Source: Streptomyces odontomachi
Lineage (GTDB): Bacteria; Actinomycetota; Actinomycetes; Streptomycetales; Streptomycetaceae
Reading direction: 5' to 3'
DNA: 64,000 nucleotides
Assembly: GCF_024435355.1 (NCBI RefSeq)
Contig: NZ_JAMJWG010000002.1
Location: 434,001 to 498,000 of the forward strand
Of this stretch, positions 1-9,177 are shown piece after piece. Numbering within the stretch: the first letter of the stretch is position 1; every line of letters begins with the position of its first letter. The position numbers were made by a program, and so were the translations under genes. Under the pieces are notes generated by a model. It did no database searches. It was not told the DNA's origin and worked only from the letters and a program-made list of their open reading frames with translations.

Positions 1-647
1 GCGGTCATGACGACGACCTTGTCGGCGAGCGCGATGGACTCCTCAAGATCGTGGGTGACGAAGACGACCGACGATCCCGTGCCGGACCACAGCTCCATCA
101 GCTCGTCCGACATCAGGGCGCGGGTCTGCACGTCGAGGGCGGAGAAGGGTTCGTCCATCAGCAGGATGGACGGGTCGTTGACGAGGGTGGCGGCGAGCGC
201 GACACGCTTGCGCTGCCCGCCCGACAGCTGGATCGGGTAACGGTCCTCGAAGGCGCTCAGGCCGACCCGGGCCAGCCATTCGCGGGCCCGGTCCTTGGCC
301 TCCGGCTTGGGAACGCCGCGGAACCGGGGACCGGCCATGACGTTGGACAGGACGGTGCGCCAGGGAAACGTCGCGTCTTGCTGGAAGACGAACCCGACCC
401 TCTCGTCGATACCCCGCACCGGCGTGCCGGACAGCAGCACCTCCCCCTCGGTCGGCTCCTCGAGGCCGCTGACCAGGGTGAGGGTGGTGGACTTCCCGCA
501 ACCGGTCGGGCCGACGACGGCGACGAACTCGCCCTGCTCCACGGTCAGGTCCAGATCACGCACCGCGGTGTGCGAGGCACCGGACGGCGTACGGAAGGCC
601 TTGCGGACCCCGCGCAGTTCGATGGCCGGACTCGATTGGCTTGTCAT
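1..647 (-). CDS. ABC importer ATPase, sulfonate/nitrate/taurine type (C-terminus cut by window edge)
   Basis: ATP-hydrolysing subunit of an ABC importer of the SsuB/TauB/NrtD type. The start is the ATG at 647 and the gene runs off the left edge, so about 215 N-terminal residues are visible. Walker A GPTGCGKST lies near residues 46-54, followed by the Q-loop FVFQQD, the signature LSGGQRKRV, Walker B ILLMDEPFSALD and the H-loop VFVTHDLEES. All catalytic motifs seen are intact. The aromatic FPWRTV stretch after the Q-loop is usual in this subfamily. It is divergent from the sensor kinase at 866, with 218 bp between. Its permease and binding protein would lie left of the window. The substrate cannot be read from this subunit alone. 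Confidence 0.9.
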   Translation of the reverse strand, partial: MTSQSSPAIELRGVRKAFRTPSGASHTAVRDLDLTVEQGEFVAVVGPTGCGKSTTLTLVSGLEEPTEGEVLLSGTPVRGIDERVGFVFQQDATFPWRTVLSNVMAGPRFRGVPKPEAKDRAREWLARVGLSAFEDRYPIQLSGGQRKRVALAATLVNDPSILLMDEPFSALDVQTRALMSDELMELWSGTGSSVVFVTHDLEESIALADKVVVMT

Positions 648-865
648 GCCAGGGAACGTTAGGAACAAAGCCGCGGGGTGAGAAGATTTCGCCAGCAACC
701 GCTGGTTGTTCTCGTTACGCGGGGTTTTGCTCATTGTGCCGACGGCCGGCGCACCGGCTCCCGTCCGGGGCCTTCCCTGGCCGAAACCCTGCCGGTTACG
801 GTGCGCTCACCCCGGCGAGACCGCTCCCTCTTCCCCCGGGGCAGCTCTGGAAAGCAGGTGTCACT

Positions 866-2506
866 GTGGCCCGCTTGCGCATCGGCTGGCCGAGGCAGGT
901 GTTCGCCCAGGTGTTGATCGCCCAGCTGGTCATCACCACGGGTGTTCTGCTGTTGTTGACCGGGCTGTTCCTCCAGCCGCTGCGGACGCAGCTCGACGAC
1001 CAGGCCGAGCATCAGGCGCTGGCCATCGCCCAGACCACGGCGGCCGATCCGGACATCGTCACGGGGCTGCTGTCGAGCGATCCCGATCCGCAGGGGCCGG
1101 TGCAGCGGCAGACCGAGCGCACCCGTAAGGCGACCGGTGCCCTGTACGTCGTCGTGATGAACCCACGCGGGATCCGCTGGTCCCACACGGACGTGCGGCA
1201 GGTGGGTCGCCGGGTGTCGACCGATCCCTCCGTCCCCCTGCACGGGCACGTCGTCCTACAGATCGACCGAGGCACGCTCGGCACCTCGGCGCGGGCGAAG
1301 GTACCGTTGCGCGACGGCACCGGGCGGGTGATCGGCGCGGTCTCCGTGGGGATCGCGTACTCCAGCGTGCAGGACCGTCTCCTCGCGGCACTCCCGGGGC
1401 TGCTGCGGTACGCGGGCACGGCCCTGGCCGCCGGAGCGGGCGCCGCCTTCCTGGTGGCCCGGACGCTGCGCAAGCGCACGCACGGCGTTTCCGTGAGCGA
1501 CATCTCCGCGCTGCTGTCGGAGCGGGAGGCCATGCTGCACGCCGTACGCGAAGGGGTGATCGCCCTGGACGAGCGGGAGCGGGTACGGCTGGTGAACGAC
1601 GAGGCGGCGCGCCTGCTCGCTCTCGAGGAGGGCGCACAGGGGCGTGCGCTCAGTGAGGTGCTGCCACCCGGCCGGTCCCGTGATGTGATCGCCGGGCAGG
1701 TCACCGGCCGGGATCTGCTGACCGTGCGGGGGAACCGCGTGCTGATCGCCAACCGGATGCCGACCCAGGACGGCGGGTCGGTCGTCACGCTGCGCGATCG
1801 GACCGAGGTCGAGCTGCTGGGCAGGGAACTCGACTCCATCAAGGGCCTGCTGGAGGCGCTGCGGGCGCAGGACCACGAGCACGCCAACCGCCTGCACACC
1901 GCACTCGGCTTCCTCGAACTGGGCATGCACGAGCGGGCCCGGAGCTATGTCGCCAGCCTGACGCATGCACGGCGGGCGTCCGCCGAGGAGGTCTCCGAGC
2001 GCATCCGCATGCCCCTGGTGGCCGCCCTGCTGGTCGGGAAGTCGGCCATCGCCTCCGAGCGCGGCGTGGCCCTGCGGCTGTCCGACCGGTCCCAGCTGCC
2101 CGCCGGCCTGGTCGAGGCCCGGGACGTCGTGACCGTGCTGGGCAATCTGATCGACAACGCCCTGGACGTGGTGAGCGGCGGGCACATCGCCCATCCCGTC
2201 GTCGAGGTCGAGGCCTTCGTGGAAGCCGACACGGTCGTGATCCGGGTCAGTGACAACGGCCCCGGGGTGCCCGTGGAACTGCGCAGCACCATCTTCGAGG
2301 AGGGCTGGACCACCAAGGAGTCTCCCCCGCACCGCGGTCGGGGCCTGGGCCTTGCCATGGTCCGCAGCCTCGCCGAACGCTATGGCGGCACCGCCCGCAT
2401 CGCCGTGCGGGCCGGCGGCGGTGCCGTCTTCACCGTCACGTTTCCCGGCATCGTCGCGCATGCGTCCCCGACACCGTCCCCAGCCCTGCAAGGAGAGTCG
2501 TCGTAA
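866..2506 (+). CDS. Sensor histidine kinase, DcuS/CitA family
   Basis: Membrane sensor kinase of the citrate/C4-dicarboxylate type, 546 residues. The GTG at 866 is chosen because GGAAAGCAGG lies just upstream and the first residues then lead straight into a membrane segment (about 12-34). An extracytoplasmic sensor of about 130 residues follows, then a second membrane segment (about 172-192), a PAS domain (about 210-310) and a kinase core. The phospho-acceptor region is QDHEHANRLHT, as in CitA-type kinases. The ATPase domain shows the N box NLIDNALDV, DNGPGVP and GRGLGLAMV. The stop codon overlaps the start of the response regulator by one base (TAATG), so the two are co-translated. The ligand is unknown; the family usually senses di- or tricarboxylates. 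Confidence 0.9.
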   Translation: MARLRIGWPRQVFAQVLIAQLVITTGVLLLLTGLFLQPLRTQLDDQAEHQALAIAQTTAADPDIVTGLLSSDPDPQGPVQRQTERTRKATGALYVVVMNPRGIRWSHTDVRQVGRRVSTDPSVPLHGHVVLQIDRGTLGTSARAKVPLRDGTGRVIGAVSVGIAYSSVQDRLLAALPGLLRYAGTALAAGAGAAFLVARTLRKRTHGVSVSDISALLSEREAMLHAVREGVIALDERERVRLVNDEAARLLALEEGAQGRALSEVLPPGRSRDVIAGQVTGRDLLTVRGNRVLIANRMPTQDGGSVVTLRDRTEVELLGRELDSIKGLLEALRAQDHEHANRLHTALGFLELGMHERARSYVASLTHARRASAEEVSERIRMPLVAALLVGKSAIASERGVALRLSDRSQLPAGLVEARDVVTVLGNLIDNALDVVSGGHIAHPVVEVEAFVEADTVVIRVSDNGPGVPVELRSTIFEEGWTTKESPPHRGRGLGLAMVRSLAERYGGTARIAVRAGGGAVFTVTFPGIVAHASPTPSPALQGESS

Positions 2507-3210
2507 TGGATGTCCTCGTGGTCGACGATGACTTCCACGTCGCGGAGATCAACGCCGCGTACGTGGACAGAGTGACCGGTTTCCGCGTGGTGGGCACGGC
2601 CCAGAACGCCTTGCAGGCGCTCAGGGAACTGGAGCGCACAGCGGTCGACCTGCTGCTCCTGGACCACTACCTGCCCGATCGGACCGGTCTCGACCTGGTG
2701 CGCGACATGCGGCAACGCGGCCTGCGCAGCGACGTCATCATGGTCACCGCCGCACAGGACGTCGACGTCGTCGAGGCCGCCCTCCGCTACGGAGTGCTGC
2801 ACTACCTCGTCAAGCCGTTCACCTTCGACGCGCTGCGCACCCGGCTGGAGAGCTACGCCGAGCTCCGGCGCACCCTGCGGGACGCCAGCGCCAGGACCAC
2901 GGCCGGGCAGCATCAGGTCGACCGGATCTTCGGTGCCGTCCGGACCCCGGCGACCGCCCCGTCCGCACCGGTCAAGGGCTGGTCCGGGCCCACGGTGGAG
3001 CTCATCTGCCAGATCCTCGACGAGGCCGGCGGCGCCCTGTCCGCCCAGGAGGTCGCGGCCGAGGCGGGCATCAGCCGCTCGACGGCCCAGCGCTACCTGC
3101 GCCACCTCCAGGACCAGGGGGTGCTCCAGCTGTCGCTGCGCTACGGCGACGCGGGGCGGCCCGAGCACCGGTACGCCTGCGCCTCGCCCAGGCGTGACGA
3201 CCAGGCGTGA
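2506..3210 (+). CDS. Response regulator, CitB/DcuR family
   Basis: Cytoplasmic partner of the upstream kinase, 234 residues. The receiver domain has the acidic pocket DDD (7-9), phospho-acceptor D53 in LLLLDHYLPDRTG, T81 and K103 in LVKPF. After a linker at about 125-160, the C-terminal winged-helix region contains LSAQEVAAEAGISRSTAQRY, typical of CitB/DpiA-type output domains. The start ATG overlaps the kinase stop by one base and is preceded by AAGGAGAG inside the kinase gene. The gene ends 25 bp from the convergent larA stop. Its target is likely a transport or catabolic operon; the divergent ABC gene at 1-647 is a possible target by position only. Confidence 0.9.
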   Translation: MDVLVVDDDFHVAEINAAYVDRVTGFRVVGTAQNALQALRELERTAVDLLLLDHYLPDRTGLDLVRDMRQRGLRSDVIMVTAAQDVDVVEAALRYGVLHYLVKPFTFDALRTRLESYAELRRTLRDASARTTAGQHQVDRIFGAVRTPATAPSAPVKGWSGPTVELICQILDEAGGALSAQEVAAEAGISRSTAQRYLRHLQDQGVLQLSLRYGDAGRPEHRYACASPRRDDQA

Positions 3211-3235
3211 GGCGCACACCTGGTGCGGCCACCGT

Positions 3236-4501
3236 TCAGGGGCGGAGCTTGTAGAGGATCTCCCCCGCGTTCCGTGCCACCAGCGTCTGCGGATCCCGTT
3301 CCCACGCGGCGATGTCGATCGACCTCGGGTCCAGGTAGGAGAGCCCCAGCGCACGTGTCGTCTCGGGGTCGATCCCGGTGGCGAGGGTGACCTCGATCCG
3401 GCACTGCTCGCCGGCGGACTCGTCGTAGGTCCCGCCGCCGCGCAGATGGGTGGAGTGTGCCAGGACGCCCCAGGGATGGTGGCGGAACCGGTCCCACTGC
3501 TTCACGAAGTAGTCCCGGCAGTGGTAGCCGACCTCCGCGATGGCGGTGCCGTGGGTCAGGCTGACCTCGGTGAGCTGCGGTGCGTACAGCACGACCTGGC
3601 CGCCGTCGGCCACGACGGGTTCCACCTTGTACATGCCCTTGGCGGCCGTCCACAGCTCGTCATAGCGGTCCGACACCAGGGACAGCACGCGCCGCACCGG
3701 CGCGTCGAGGTACCGCACGTCGACCTGGGCGGTGATGTCGGCCGCCGCCGCCCAGGCGTCCTGGGTGCCGCCGTACGTGAGGGCGTGCAGGTCCGTCGTG
3801 CCGGACTCGACGACCAGGCTGAAGCAGCGCAGTTCGCTCGGCACCCGCGCGGCGGCGCGGTTGATCAGTTCCCGGACCGGTGTGATGCCCCGGGTGCCGA
3901 TGATCTCCGCGCTGGTGATCAGTGCGCCGAGCCAGTGCGAGACGTCGATCACCTCCTGTCCGGCGACGCCCGGGAACAGGTACTTGTTGCCGCCGGAGAA
4001 CCCCACCACCTCGTGCGGGAAGACCGGTCCGACGACCAGGGTCACGTCGCTGTCCGCCACGGCCCGGTTGAGCCGCACCTCCACCGGGTCGCGGAGCCGG
4101 CCGCCGGAGAGCTCGGCCAGTTCCGCGCCGGGGATGGTGCCGACGGACACCAGCGCCTCCGGCCGCCACCACTCGTGGTTGCGGATCGTCACACCGGGAT
4201 ACCGCTGCTCGCTGTGGCCCGGCGGATAGCCGAACAGCGCCGCGAGTTGGCGTTCCGTCATCGCGGGATGGGTGCCCAGCGCGACCATGAAGGTCAGTTC
4301 CGCCACCCGGCCGTGCAGTGCCGCGTGCACGCTGTCGAGCAACGGGGGCAGCGGGCAGCTGCGGGTGGCGTCCGGCACCAGCACGCAGACCCGTTTGGCC
4401 GTGTAGTCGTCCGCGTCGAGCGCCGCGCGGACGAAGGTGTCGACGGCCTCAGGTGTGAGGGTTTCCTGTGCCGAACCGAGGACTCGGGTCACGTCGATCA
4501 C
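3236..4501 (-). CDS. larA: LarA-family nickel-pincer 2-hydroxyacid racemase (DUF2088)
   Basis: Cytoplasmic racemase or epimerase of the lactate racemase family, 421 residues. The GTG at 4501 overlaps the upstream stop by four bases (GTGA). Known active-site residues of LarA can be matched: D44 and R47 in PDATRSCP, H78 in GTHPAMT, H163, K173 in SGGNKYLFPG (the lysine that carries the nickel-pincer cofactor) and H189 in DVSHW. The spacing H163-K173-H189 is the same as H174-K184-H200 in the Lactobacillus enzyme. No larB, larC or larE is in the window, so the cofactor must be made elsewhere. As the last gene of the operon, after a sugar-acid oxidoreductase, it probably interconverts a 2-hydroxy acid other than lactate; this is inference. 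Confidence 0.85.
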   Translation of the reverse strand: MIDVTRVLGSAQETLTPEAVDTFVRAALDADDYTAKRVCVLVPDATRSCPLPPLLDSVHAALHGRVAELTFMVALGTHPAMTERQLAALFGYPPGHSEQRYPGVTIRNHEWWRPEALVSVGTIPGAELAELSGGRLRDPVEVRLNRAVADSDVTLVVGPVFPHEVVGFSGGNKYLFPGVAGQEVIDVSHWLGALITSAEIIGTRGITPVRELINRAAARVPSELRCFSLVVESGTTDLHALTYGGTQDAWAAAADITAQVDVRYLDAPVRRVLSLVSDRYDELWTAAKGMYKVEPVVADGGQVVLYAPQLTEVSLTHGTAIAEVGYHCRDYFVKQWDRFRHHPWGVLAHSTHLRGGGTYDESAGEQCRIEVTLATGIDPETTRALGLSYLDPRSIDIAAWERDPQTLVARNAGEILYKLRP

Positions 4502-5856
4502 TTCCCTTTTCCGTGCGGGGCCACCTGCTGGGACACCAGGGCGTCGAGGTCGGCCACCAGCGCGTCGTCGTCGGCCAGGTCCGGGGCGACGAGCGCGAGC
4601 AGGTCCTCGGTCCGACGGGTGGTGCGCAGCCGGTCGGCCCATGGATCGGCCAGGTCCGCCGGCTCGGTGCGCAGGTAGGCGATCCAGCAGGCGAGCATCC
4701 GCAGGGCCGCCTCGCCCCGGTGGCCGGCGGCGCGCTCGCGGCGCAGGATCGGCACCGCGCGCATCCGCAGCTTCTGCGTGCCGTCCGAGGCGATCTGGGC
4801 GAGCAGGTGGCGGATCCGGGGATTGGCGAACCGGTCGATCAACTGGTCCTGGTAGCCGGCCAGGGTCCGAGCGGGCTGGGGCAGGTGTCGGGCGGCCTCC
4901 GCCCACCACTCCCGCACCCATCCGCGGCAGGTGTCGTCGGCGACGGCGTCGGCCACCGTGCGGTGCCCGCGCAGCAGTCCCGCGTAGGCGAGGATCGAGT
5001 GCGCGCCGTTGAGCAGCCACAGCTTGCGGTGTTCGTACGGGGTGACGTCGTCGACGAACTGGGCACCTGCCTCCTCCCAGGGCGGCCGTCCACCGGGGAA
5101 GGCGCCGGCGAGCACCCATTCGCGGAACGGTTCCGCCACCACCGCGGCCCGATCGGTGCGGCCGGTCAGCCGGGCCGCGGTGTCCAGGTCCTCGGCGGTG
5201 CTGCGCGGGGTGATGCGGTCGACGGCCGTGGACACGAACGACACCGACGCCGCGATCCACTCGGCGAGGCGCGGATCGAGCTCGCCGGCGAGTTCCGCCA
5301 CGACCTGGCGCAGCGCCTCGCCGTTGCCGCTGAGGTTGTCACAGGGCACCAGGGCGATGGGGCCGGTGTCCGCCCGCTGTCGCGCGCGCAGCCCGGCCAC
5401 CACCCGGGCGGGTGCGGTGCGCAGCGGGCGGCCGTCGTCAGCGGTCAGGGCCGCGAGGTCGGCGAGCACGGCCGGGTCGCCGAGGTCCAGCCGGCCGTCG
5501 CCGGTCCGGCAGTAGCCCGCTTCGGTGACGGTGAGCGTGAGCACCCGGACATCGGAAGTGGCGAGGCAACCGGTCAGGGCGGCGGTGTCGGCACCGTCGA
5601 TCGCCTGGGAGATGGCCGGGACGACGTCGGCCTGGTCCGACTCCGGCCCGCGTACCAGCAGGGTGTAGAGCCCGTCCTGGGCGGTCAGCGCGGTCGCCGC
5701 GGTCGCACTGCGGCCGGTGAAGGCGGCGATGCCCCACGGGTCGGAGCGGCCGACCACGCCGGTCCACCAGGCCTGGTGCGAGCGGTGGAACGCGCCGAGC
5801 CCGAGGTGGGCCATCCGTACCGGGGGCGCCTCCCGGCTGCGGTGCAGGGCTGTCAC
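4498..5856 (-). CDS. Mannitol dehydrogenase family oxidoreductase (fructuronate reductase-like)
   Basis: NAD(P)-dependent polyol or hexuronate oxidoreductase of the MtlD/UxuB long-chain family, 452 residues, the usual length. The GTG at 5856 is chosen because AGAGGAGGAGA lies seven bases upstream. The N-terminal Rossmann region contains HLGLGAFHRSHQAWW, typical of fructuronate reductase and mannitol 2-dehydrogenase. The catalytic stretch KLWLLNGAHS carries the lysine, asparagine and histidine of the active site. It overlaps larA by four bases and is separated from the ceramidase-like gene upstream by 86 bp, the only sizeable gap in the operon, so an internal promoter is possible. The exact substrate (mannonate, altronate, mannitol or a related compound) is open. 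Confidence 0.85.
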   Translation of the reverse strand: MTALHRSREAPPVRMAHLGLGAFHRSHQAWWTGVVGRSDPWGIAAFTGRSATAATALTAQDGLYTLLVRGPESDQADVVPAISQAIDGADTAALTGCLATSDVRVLTLTVTEAGYCRTGDGRLDLGDPAVLADLAALTADDGRPLRTAPARVVAGLRARQRADTGPIALVPCDNLSGNGEALRQVVAELAGELDPRLAEWIAASVSFVSTAVDRITPRSTAEDLDTAARLTGRTDRAAVVAEPFREWVLAGAFPGGRPPWEEAGAQFVDDVTPYEHRKLWLLNGAHSILAYAGLLRGHRTVADAVADDTCRGWVREWWAEAARHLPQPARTLAGYQDQLIDRFANPRIRHLLAQIASDGTQKLRMRAVPILRRERAAGHRGEAALRMLACWIAYLRTEPADLADPWADRLRTTRRTEDLLALVAPDLADDDALVADLDALVSQQVAPHGKGK

Positions 5857-5942
5857 TGCCGTATCTCCTCCTCTTGTGGACGCGGTCGCACGGTCCGTGG
5901 AACGTTGCACGGCGCGTGCGAAAACCGCGCGTACGAGATGTT

Positions 5943-7202
5943 TCAGATCTCCCCGGCGAGGCTGACGGCCAGTTCGGTGAGGGATTCGGCCGCTCCGGGG
6001 GCGAACGGTGCCGGCATCCCGTAGTAGCGATGTGCCTCGTCGACCTCATAGCCCCCGTACGGGAACTCCTCGGCCGGTGGCAGGTAGCCAGGGCTGCCGT
6101 CCGCGTAGCCGATCACCAGGCACTCCCCGGGCACCCGGTCGGTGATGCGCCGTGCGGTCGCCGAGAAGGGCTCGCCGGGCAGCGCGACGATCCGCAGCCC
6201 GCCCCAGCACAGCACGGTGACCCGCGCCGTCCAGGACGCCGTCGGATGCGGGGCGACCTCGCCGGCCCAGTGCAGCCAGTTGCGCAACAGGGCCTGCCGG
6301 CCCGGGGTGGCCGTGGGCAGTTCGCGGGCCCACGCGGCGGCGTCCGCGGCGTCCTTGACCGGGTCGGTGGCCATCAGGGGCAGGGCGATGCCGGCGGAGA
6401 CCGCGGCGGTGCCGGCCTGGTCCACCGCCGTGCGGGTCGCCGCCGTGCGGGTCGGCACGGCCAGCGCGGCTGCCGCGATCCGCCGCCCGACGCGATCGGC
6501 CGCCGCGAACGTCCGCTCGCTCGTACTGCCCAGCGTCATGGAGGCGTGTGCGCTGTGCCCGGTGTTCAACTCGCCGCAGCATCCGGTGAGGAACAGGCAG
6601 GTGGACCCGGGCTCGGCCGCCTCGACCGCAGCACGCACCACGCCCGGGTAGTCCGCGGTCCACAGCAGGTTGTCCGCCCCCAGGACGACGGGATGGCAGG
6701 GGTAGCTGACCACGGAGGCCAGCAGCGCGCCGTCCCCGCGGCGGAACCGCAGCACCGTCAGCGGCGCGTACACCGGGCCGTCGGCCCGGCGGCGGTTGCG
6801 TGCGACGCCCGGGTCCGCTCCGCGGCCCACCTCCAGCACGGCGGGTTCGCGTGCCGCCAGGGCACGGTGCGCCGCGGCGACGCAGGTGGCGTGCAACGTG
6901 GCGAGGTAGTCGGCGTCCACGGGTCCGCCGAGCCGCCCGGGCACCGTTGCCGGGCCGCCGTGGGTGTGCGTGGCGGTGACCACGACATGGCCGGGCACCT
7001 CGGCACGTACCCCCGCGCAGAAGTCCTCGTGCAGTCCGCAGGTGTCCACGGTGACGAGCACCGTGTCATCGACCGCAAGGGCCCGCACGGTGATCGGATC
7101 GTGCCGGCCGGTCGCCGGCTCGGTCCGGGCGGCGAACCCCGACAGGGCGAGACCGGCCGGTGGGGTGCAGTCGTGCACCGCGGTGCCCACCTGTACGGTC
7201 AT
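5943..7202 (-). CDS. Neutral/alkaline ceramidase-family protein without signal peptide
   Basis: Predicted metal-dependent hydrolase of the neutral ceramidase family, 419 residues. The start is fixed by the ATGA overlap with nagA. Sequence marks include THTHGGPA (metal-ligand histidines of the family), YPCHPVVLGADNLLWTADYPG and a terminal GYADGSPGYLPPAEEFPYGGYEV stretch in three blocks. There is no N-terminal hydrophobic segment, so it should be cytoplasmic, unlike true secreted ceramidases. Sitting between nagA-like and mannitol dehydrogenase-like genes, it more likely acts on an N-acyl sugar or related small molecule than on a lipid; this is inference. A paralog lies at 56585-57988 in the second catabolic island. 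Confidence 0.75.
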   Translation of the reverse strand: MTVQVGTAVHDCTPPAGLALSGFAARTEPATGRHDPITVRALAVDDTVLVTVDTCGLHEDFCAGVRAEVPGHVVVTATHTHGGPATVPGRLGGPVDADYLATLHATCVAAAHRALAAREPAVLEVGRGADPGVARNRRRADGPVYAPLTVLRFRRGDGALLASVVSYPCHPVVLGADNLLWTADYPGVVRAAVEAAEPGSTCLFLTGCCGELNTGHSAHASMTLGSTSERTFAAADRVGRRIAAAALAVPTRTAATRTAVDQAGTAAVSAGIALPLMATDPVKDAADAAAWARELPTATPGRQALLRNWLHWAGEVAPHPTASWTARVTVLCWGGLRIVALPGEPFSATARRITDRVPGECLVIGYADGSPGYLPPAEEFPYGGYEVDEAHRYYGMPAPFAPGAAESLTELAVSLAGEI

Positions 7203-8413
7203 GCGGTCCCGCCCGGGGAGGCCGGATGGTGTGTCGGGCCCGTGGACGCCGCGGGACCCGCGCACTCGTCGTCCGCCACCAGGGCACCACCGTCGACCAC
7301 CAGGACGCCGCCCGCCACCACCGTCCGGATGTCCAACGTGCGGTCGCCCGGCTGCCAGGCGAAGGTGAGCAGGTCCGCGGGAGCCCCCGGCACCAGGACG
7401 CCCCGCCCGCCGGCGAACCGGCCCGGGTTGGCGGTTGCGAGGCGCAGTGCGGTCGCCAGGGTCAGATCGGCCATGGTGAGCGCGGTTGCCACCCCGTCGG
7501 CCAGCGAGCGGGACGCACCGGCCAGGAAGGGCGTGCCCACGTAGCCGAGCCGGCCGTCCGGGGACAGCTCCACCTCGCCGCCCACCGGCGTGCGGTACCG
7601 GCCCGGTGGCAGACCGCCCAGTTCCGTGCAGTCGGAGACCAGGTGCGCCCGGTCGACGCCCTTGGCCCGCAGCATCGCCTTGAACGTGTCGGCCGGCAGG
7701 TGGTGGCCGTCCGCGATGAACCCGGCGGACAGCCGGTCGTCGGCGAGCTGCGCCCACAGGTAGTTGGGGTGGCGGGCCAGCACGGCGTGCGCACCGTTGC
7801 CGAGATGGGTGGACAGCCGGGCACCGGCGTCCACGGCACGGGTGATCTGTTCCGGGGAGGCGTGGGTGTGCCCGATCGCGCACCGCACCCCGGCTCGGGT
7901 CGCCGCCCGGATGAACTCGATCGCGGCGTCGTCGTGCGGGGAGACGGTGACCATGCCCACCAGGTCGCCCCAGCGGTGCAGCTCCGCGCTGCTCGCCGGC
8001 CGGATGTGCCGGGCGTCGTGCACACCGCGCGGACCGTCCTCATGGGACAGGAAGGGGCCCTCGACGTGCACGTACGGAATGGCGTGCGCCACCCGCGGGT
8101 CGGCGTCCCTGGCCTCGCGTACCGCCTCCAACGCGCGGGTGATCCGCTCCTCGTCGGCGGTGACCACGGTCGGCAGCACCGTCGTCACGCCCGCTTTCCA
8201 CAGCGCTCGCACCAGTGCGGCCACCGTCGTGGGCGTCACCGAGGCGGCGTTGACGTCGTGCCCGGCGAACCCGTTGACCTGGAGGTCCACCAGGCCCGGT
8301 GCCAGCCAGAGGTCGGTGCTTTCCGAAGCGGGGCGCACCTCGGCGATCACGCCGCCTTCGGTGCTGACGCTCAGCGTCCGGCCGGTGGCCGGGTCCCGTC
8401 CGGTGACCTTCAC
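7199..8413 (-). CDS. nagA: N-acetylglucosamine-6-phosphate deacetylase family
   Basis: Amidohydrolase that removes the acetyl group from GlcNAc-6-phosphate or a close relative, 404 residues. The GTG at 8413 overlaps the SIS gene by four bases. Family motifs are clear: VDLQVNGFAGHDVN near the N-terminus, metal-ligand glutamate in VHVEGPFLS, histidines in IGHTHASPEQ and STHLGNGAHA, and the catalytic aspartate in VSDCTELGG. The STHLGNGA block differs from the THLFNAM of the enteric enzyme, so the sugar may not be plain GlcNAc-6-P. It is followed directly by the ceramidase-like gene. With the symporter, epimerase and NagB-like neighbours it forms an amino-sugar catabolic operon. Confidence 0.85.
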   Translation of the reverse strand: MKVTGRDPATGRTLSVSTEGGVIAEVRPASESTDLWLAPGLVDLQVNGFAGHDVNAASVTPTTVAALVRALWKAGVTTVLPTVVTADEERITRALEAVREARDADPRVAHAIPYVHVEGPFLSHEDGPRGVHDARHIRPASSAELHRWGDLVGMVTVSPHDDAAIEFIRAATRAGVRCAIGHTHASPEQITRAVDAGARLSTHLGNGAHAVLARHPNYLWAQLADDRLSAGFIADGHHLPADTFKAMLRAKGVDRAHLVSDCTELGGLPPGRYRTPVGGEVELSPDGRLGYVGTPFLAGASRSLADGVATALTMADLTLATALRLATANPGRFAGGRGVLVPGAPADLLTFAWQPGDRTLDIRTVVAGGVLVVDGGALVADDECAGPAASTGPTHHPASPGGTA

Positions 8414-9177
8414 AGGGACCGCACCCGGCCCCGGAAGTCCGCCAGGAACCGGGCGTTCGCCTCGTCGCCGCCCGGCGCGTTGCCACTGCGCCACACCGGT
8501 GGCTCCACTCCGGACGCGGCGAGCGCCTGGACCGTGCGCAGCACCAGCGCGTTGAGCGCGTAGGCGTTGGCGAAGGTGGACACCGCCGCGAGCGGTTCGC
8601 CGACCCCGTCGATGCTGATCACCGCGTCACCGATGGGCACCTTGGTGTCGACGGCGATGTCCACGACGTCGTGCAGGTTCGCCTTGGACGGGTGCCGGGC
8701 CGGGTGGTCGGGAGCGGTGTCGGCGGCGTGCTGGCGGGAGCTCAGGCCGATCACCGTTGCCCCGCGCTCCCTGGCCTCCAGGGCCGCGTCGATCAGGGCG
8801 GCGTTGATGCCGTAGGCGTTCACCAGGATGAGCACGTCGTCGGGGCCGAGGCCGGCGTCGGCGATCACCACCCGGCCGTAGCCCGGTGTGCGCTCGATCG
8901 CCATGGAGCGCAGCGCGCCGTTGGACAGCAGGGTGCCCTCGTCCAGGATCGCCGAGACGTGCATCAGCCCGCCGGCCCGGAAGAACACCTCCTGCGCGGC
9001 GAGGTTGGAGTGACCGCCGGGGCCGAAGATGTGCACGAGGCGGTCCCGGCGGATCTGCGCGGCCAGCACCTCTGCGGCCCGCCCGATGGTGTCGCGCTCC
9101 TCCGTGTGGATGCGCTCCAGAAGCGCGGTGACCGTCCGCAGGTAGGTCAGGGTGTGGTCGGCGTGGTCATCGGGCAT
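8410..9177 (-). CDS. SIS-domain sugar isomerase-like protein
   Basis: Cytoplasmic SIS-domain protein (SIS_2 type), 255 residues, expected to bind a phosphosugar. The ATG at 9177 is used; the NagB-like gene ends at 9167, giving an 11-base overlap. The sugar-phosphate loop is IFGPGGHSNLAAQEVFFRAGG, in which GGHS is the phosphate-binding turn. A second conserved region, LILVNAYGINAALIDAA, matches the serine/asparagine-rich edge of the SIS fold. A similar protein is encoded at 38861-39619 beside a sugar kinase. The specific reaction (isomerase or N-acetylmuramic etherase-like) cannot be decided from sequence. Confidence 0.8.
   Translation of the reverse strand: MPDDHADHTLTYLRTVTALLERIHTEERDTIGRAAEVLAAQIRRDRLVHIFGPGGHSNLAAQEVFFRAGGLMHVSAILDEGTLLSNGALRSMAIERTPGYGRVVIADAGLGPDDVLILVNAYGINAALIDAALEARERGATVIGLSSRQHAADTAPDHPARHPSKANLHDVVDIAVDTKVPIGDAVISIDGVGEPLAAVSTFANAYALNALVLRTVQALAASGVEPPVWRSGNAPGGDEANARFLADFRGRVRSL

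Noticed and set aside
5907..5919. GCACG/CGTGC inverted repeat in the 86-bp gap before the mannitol-dehydrogenase-like gene
   Set aside because: Only 5-bp G+C-rich arms; easily expected by chance in this genome, and unlike the LacI site of the operon.
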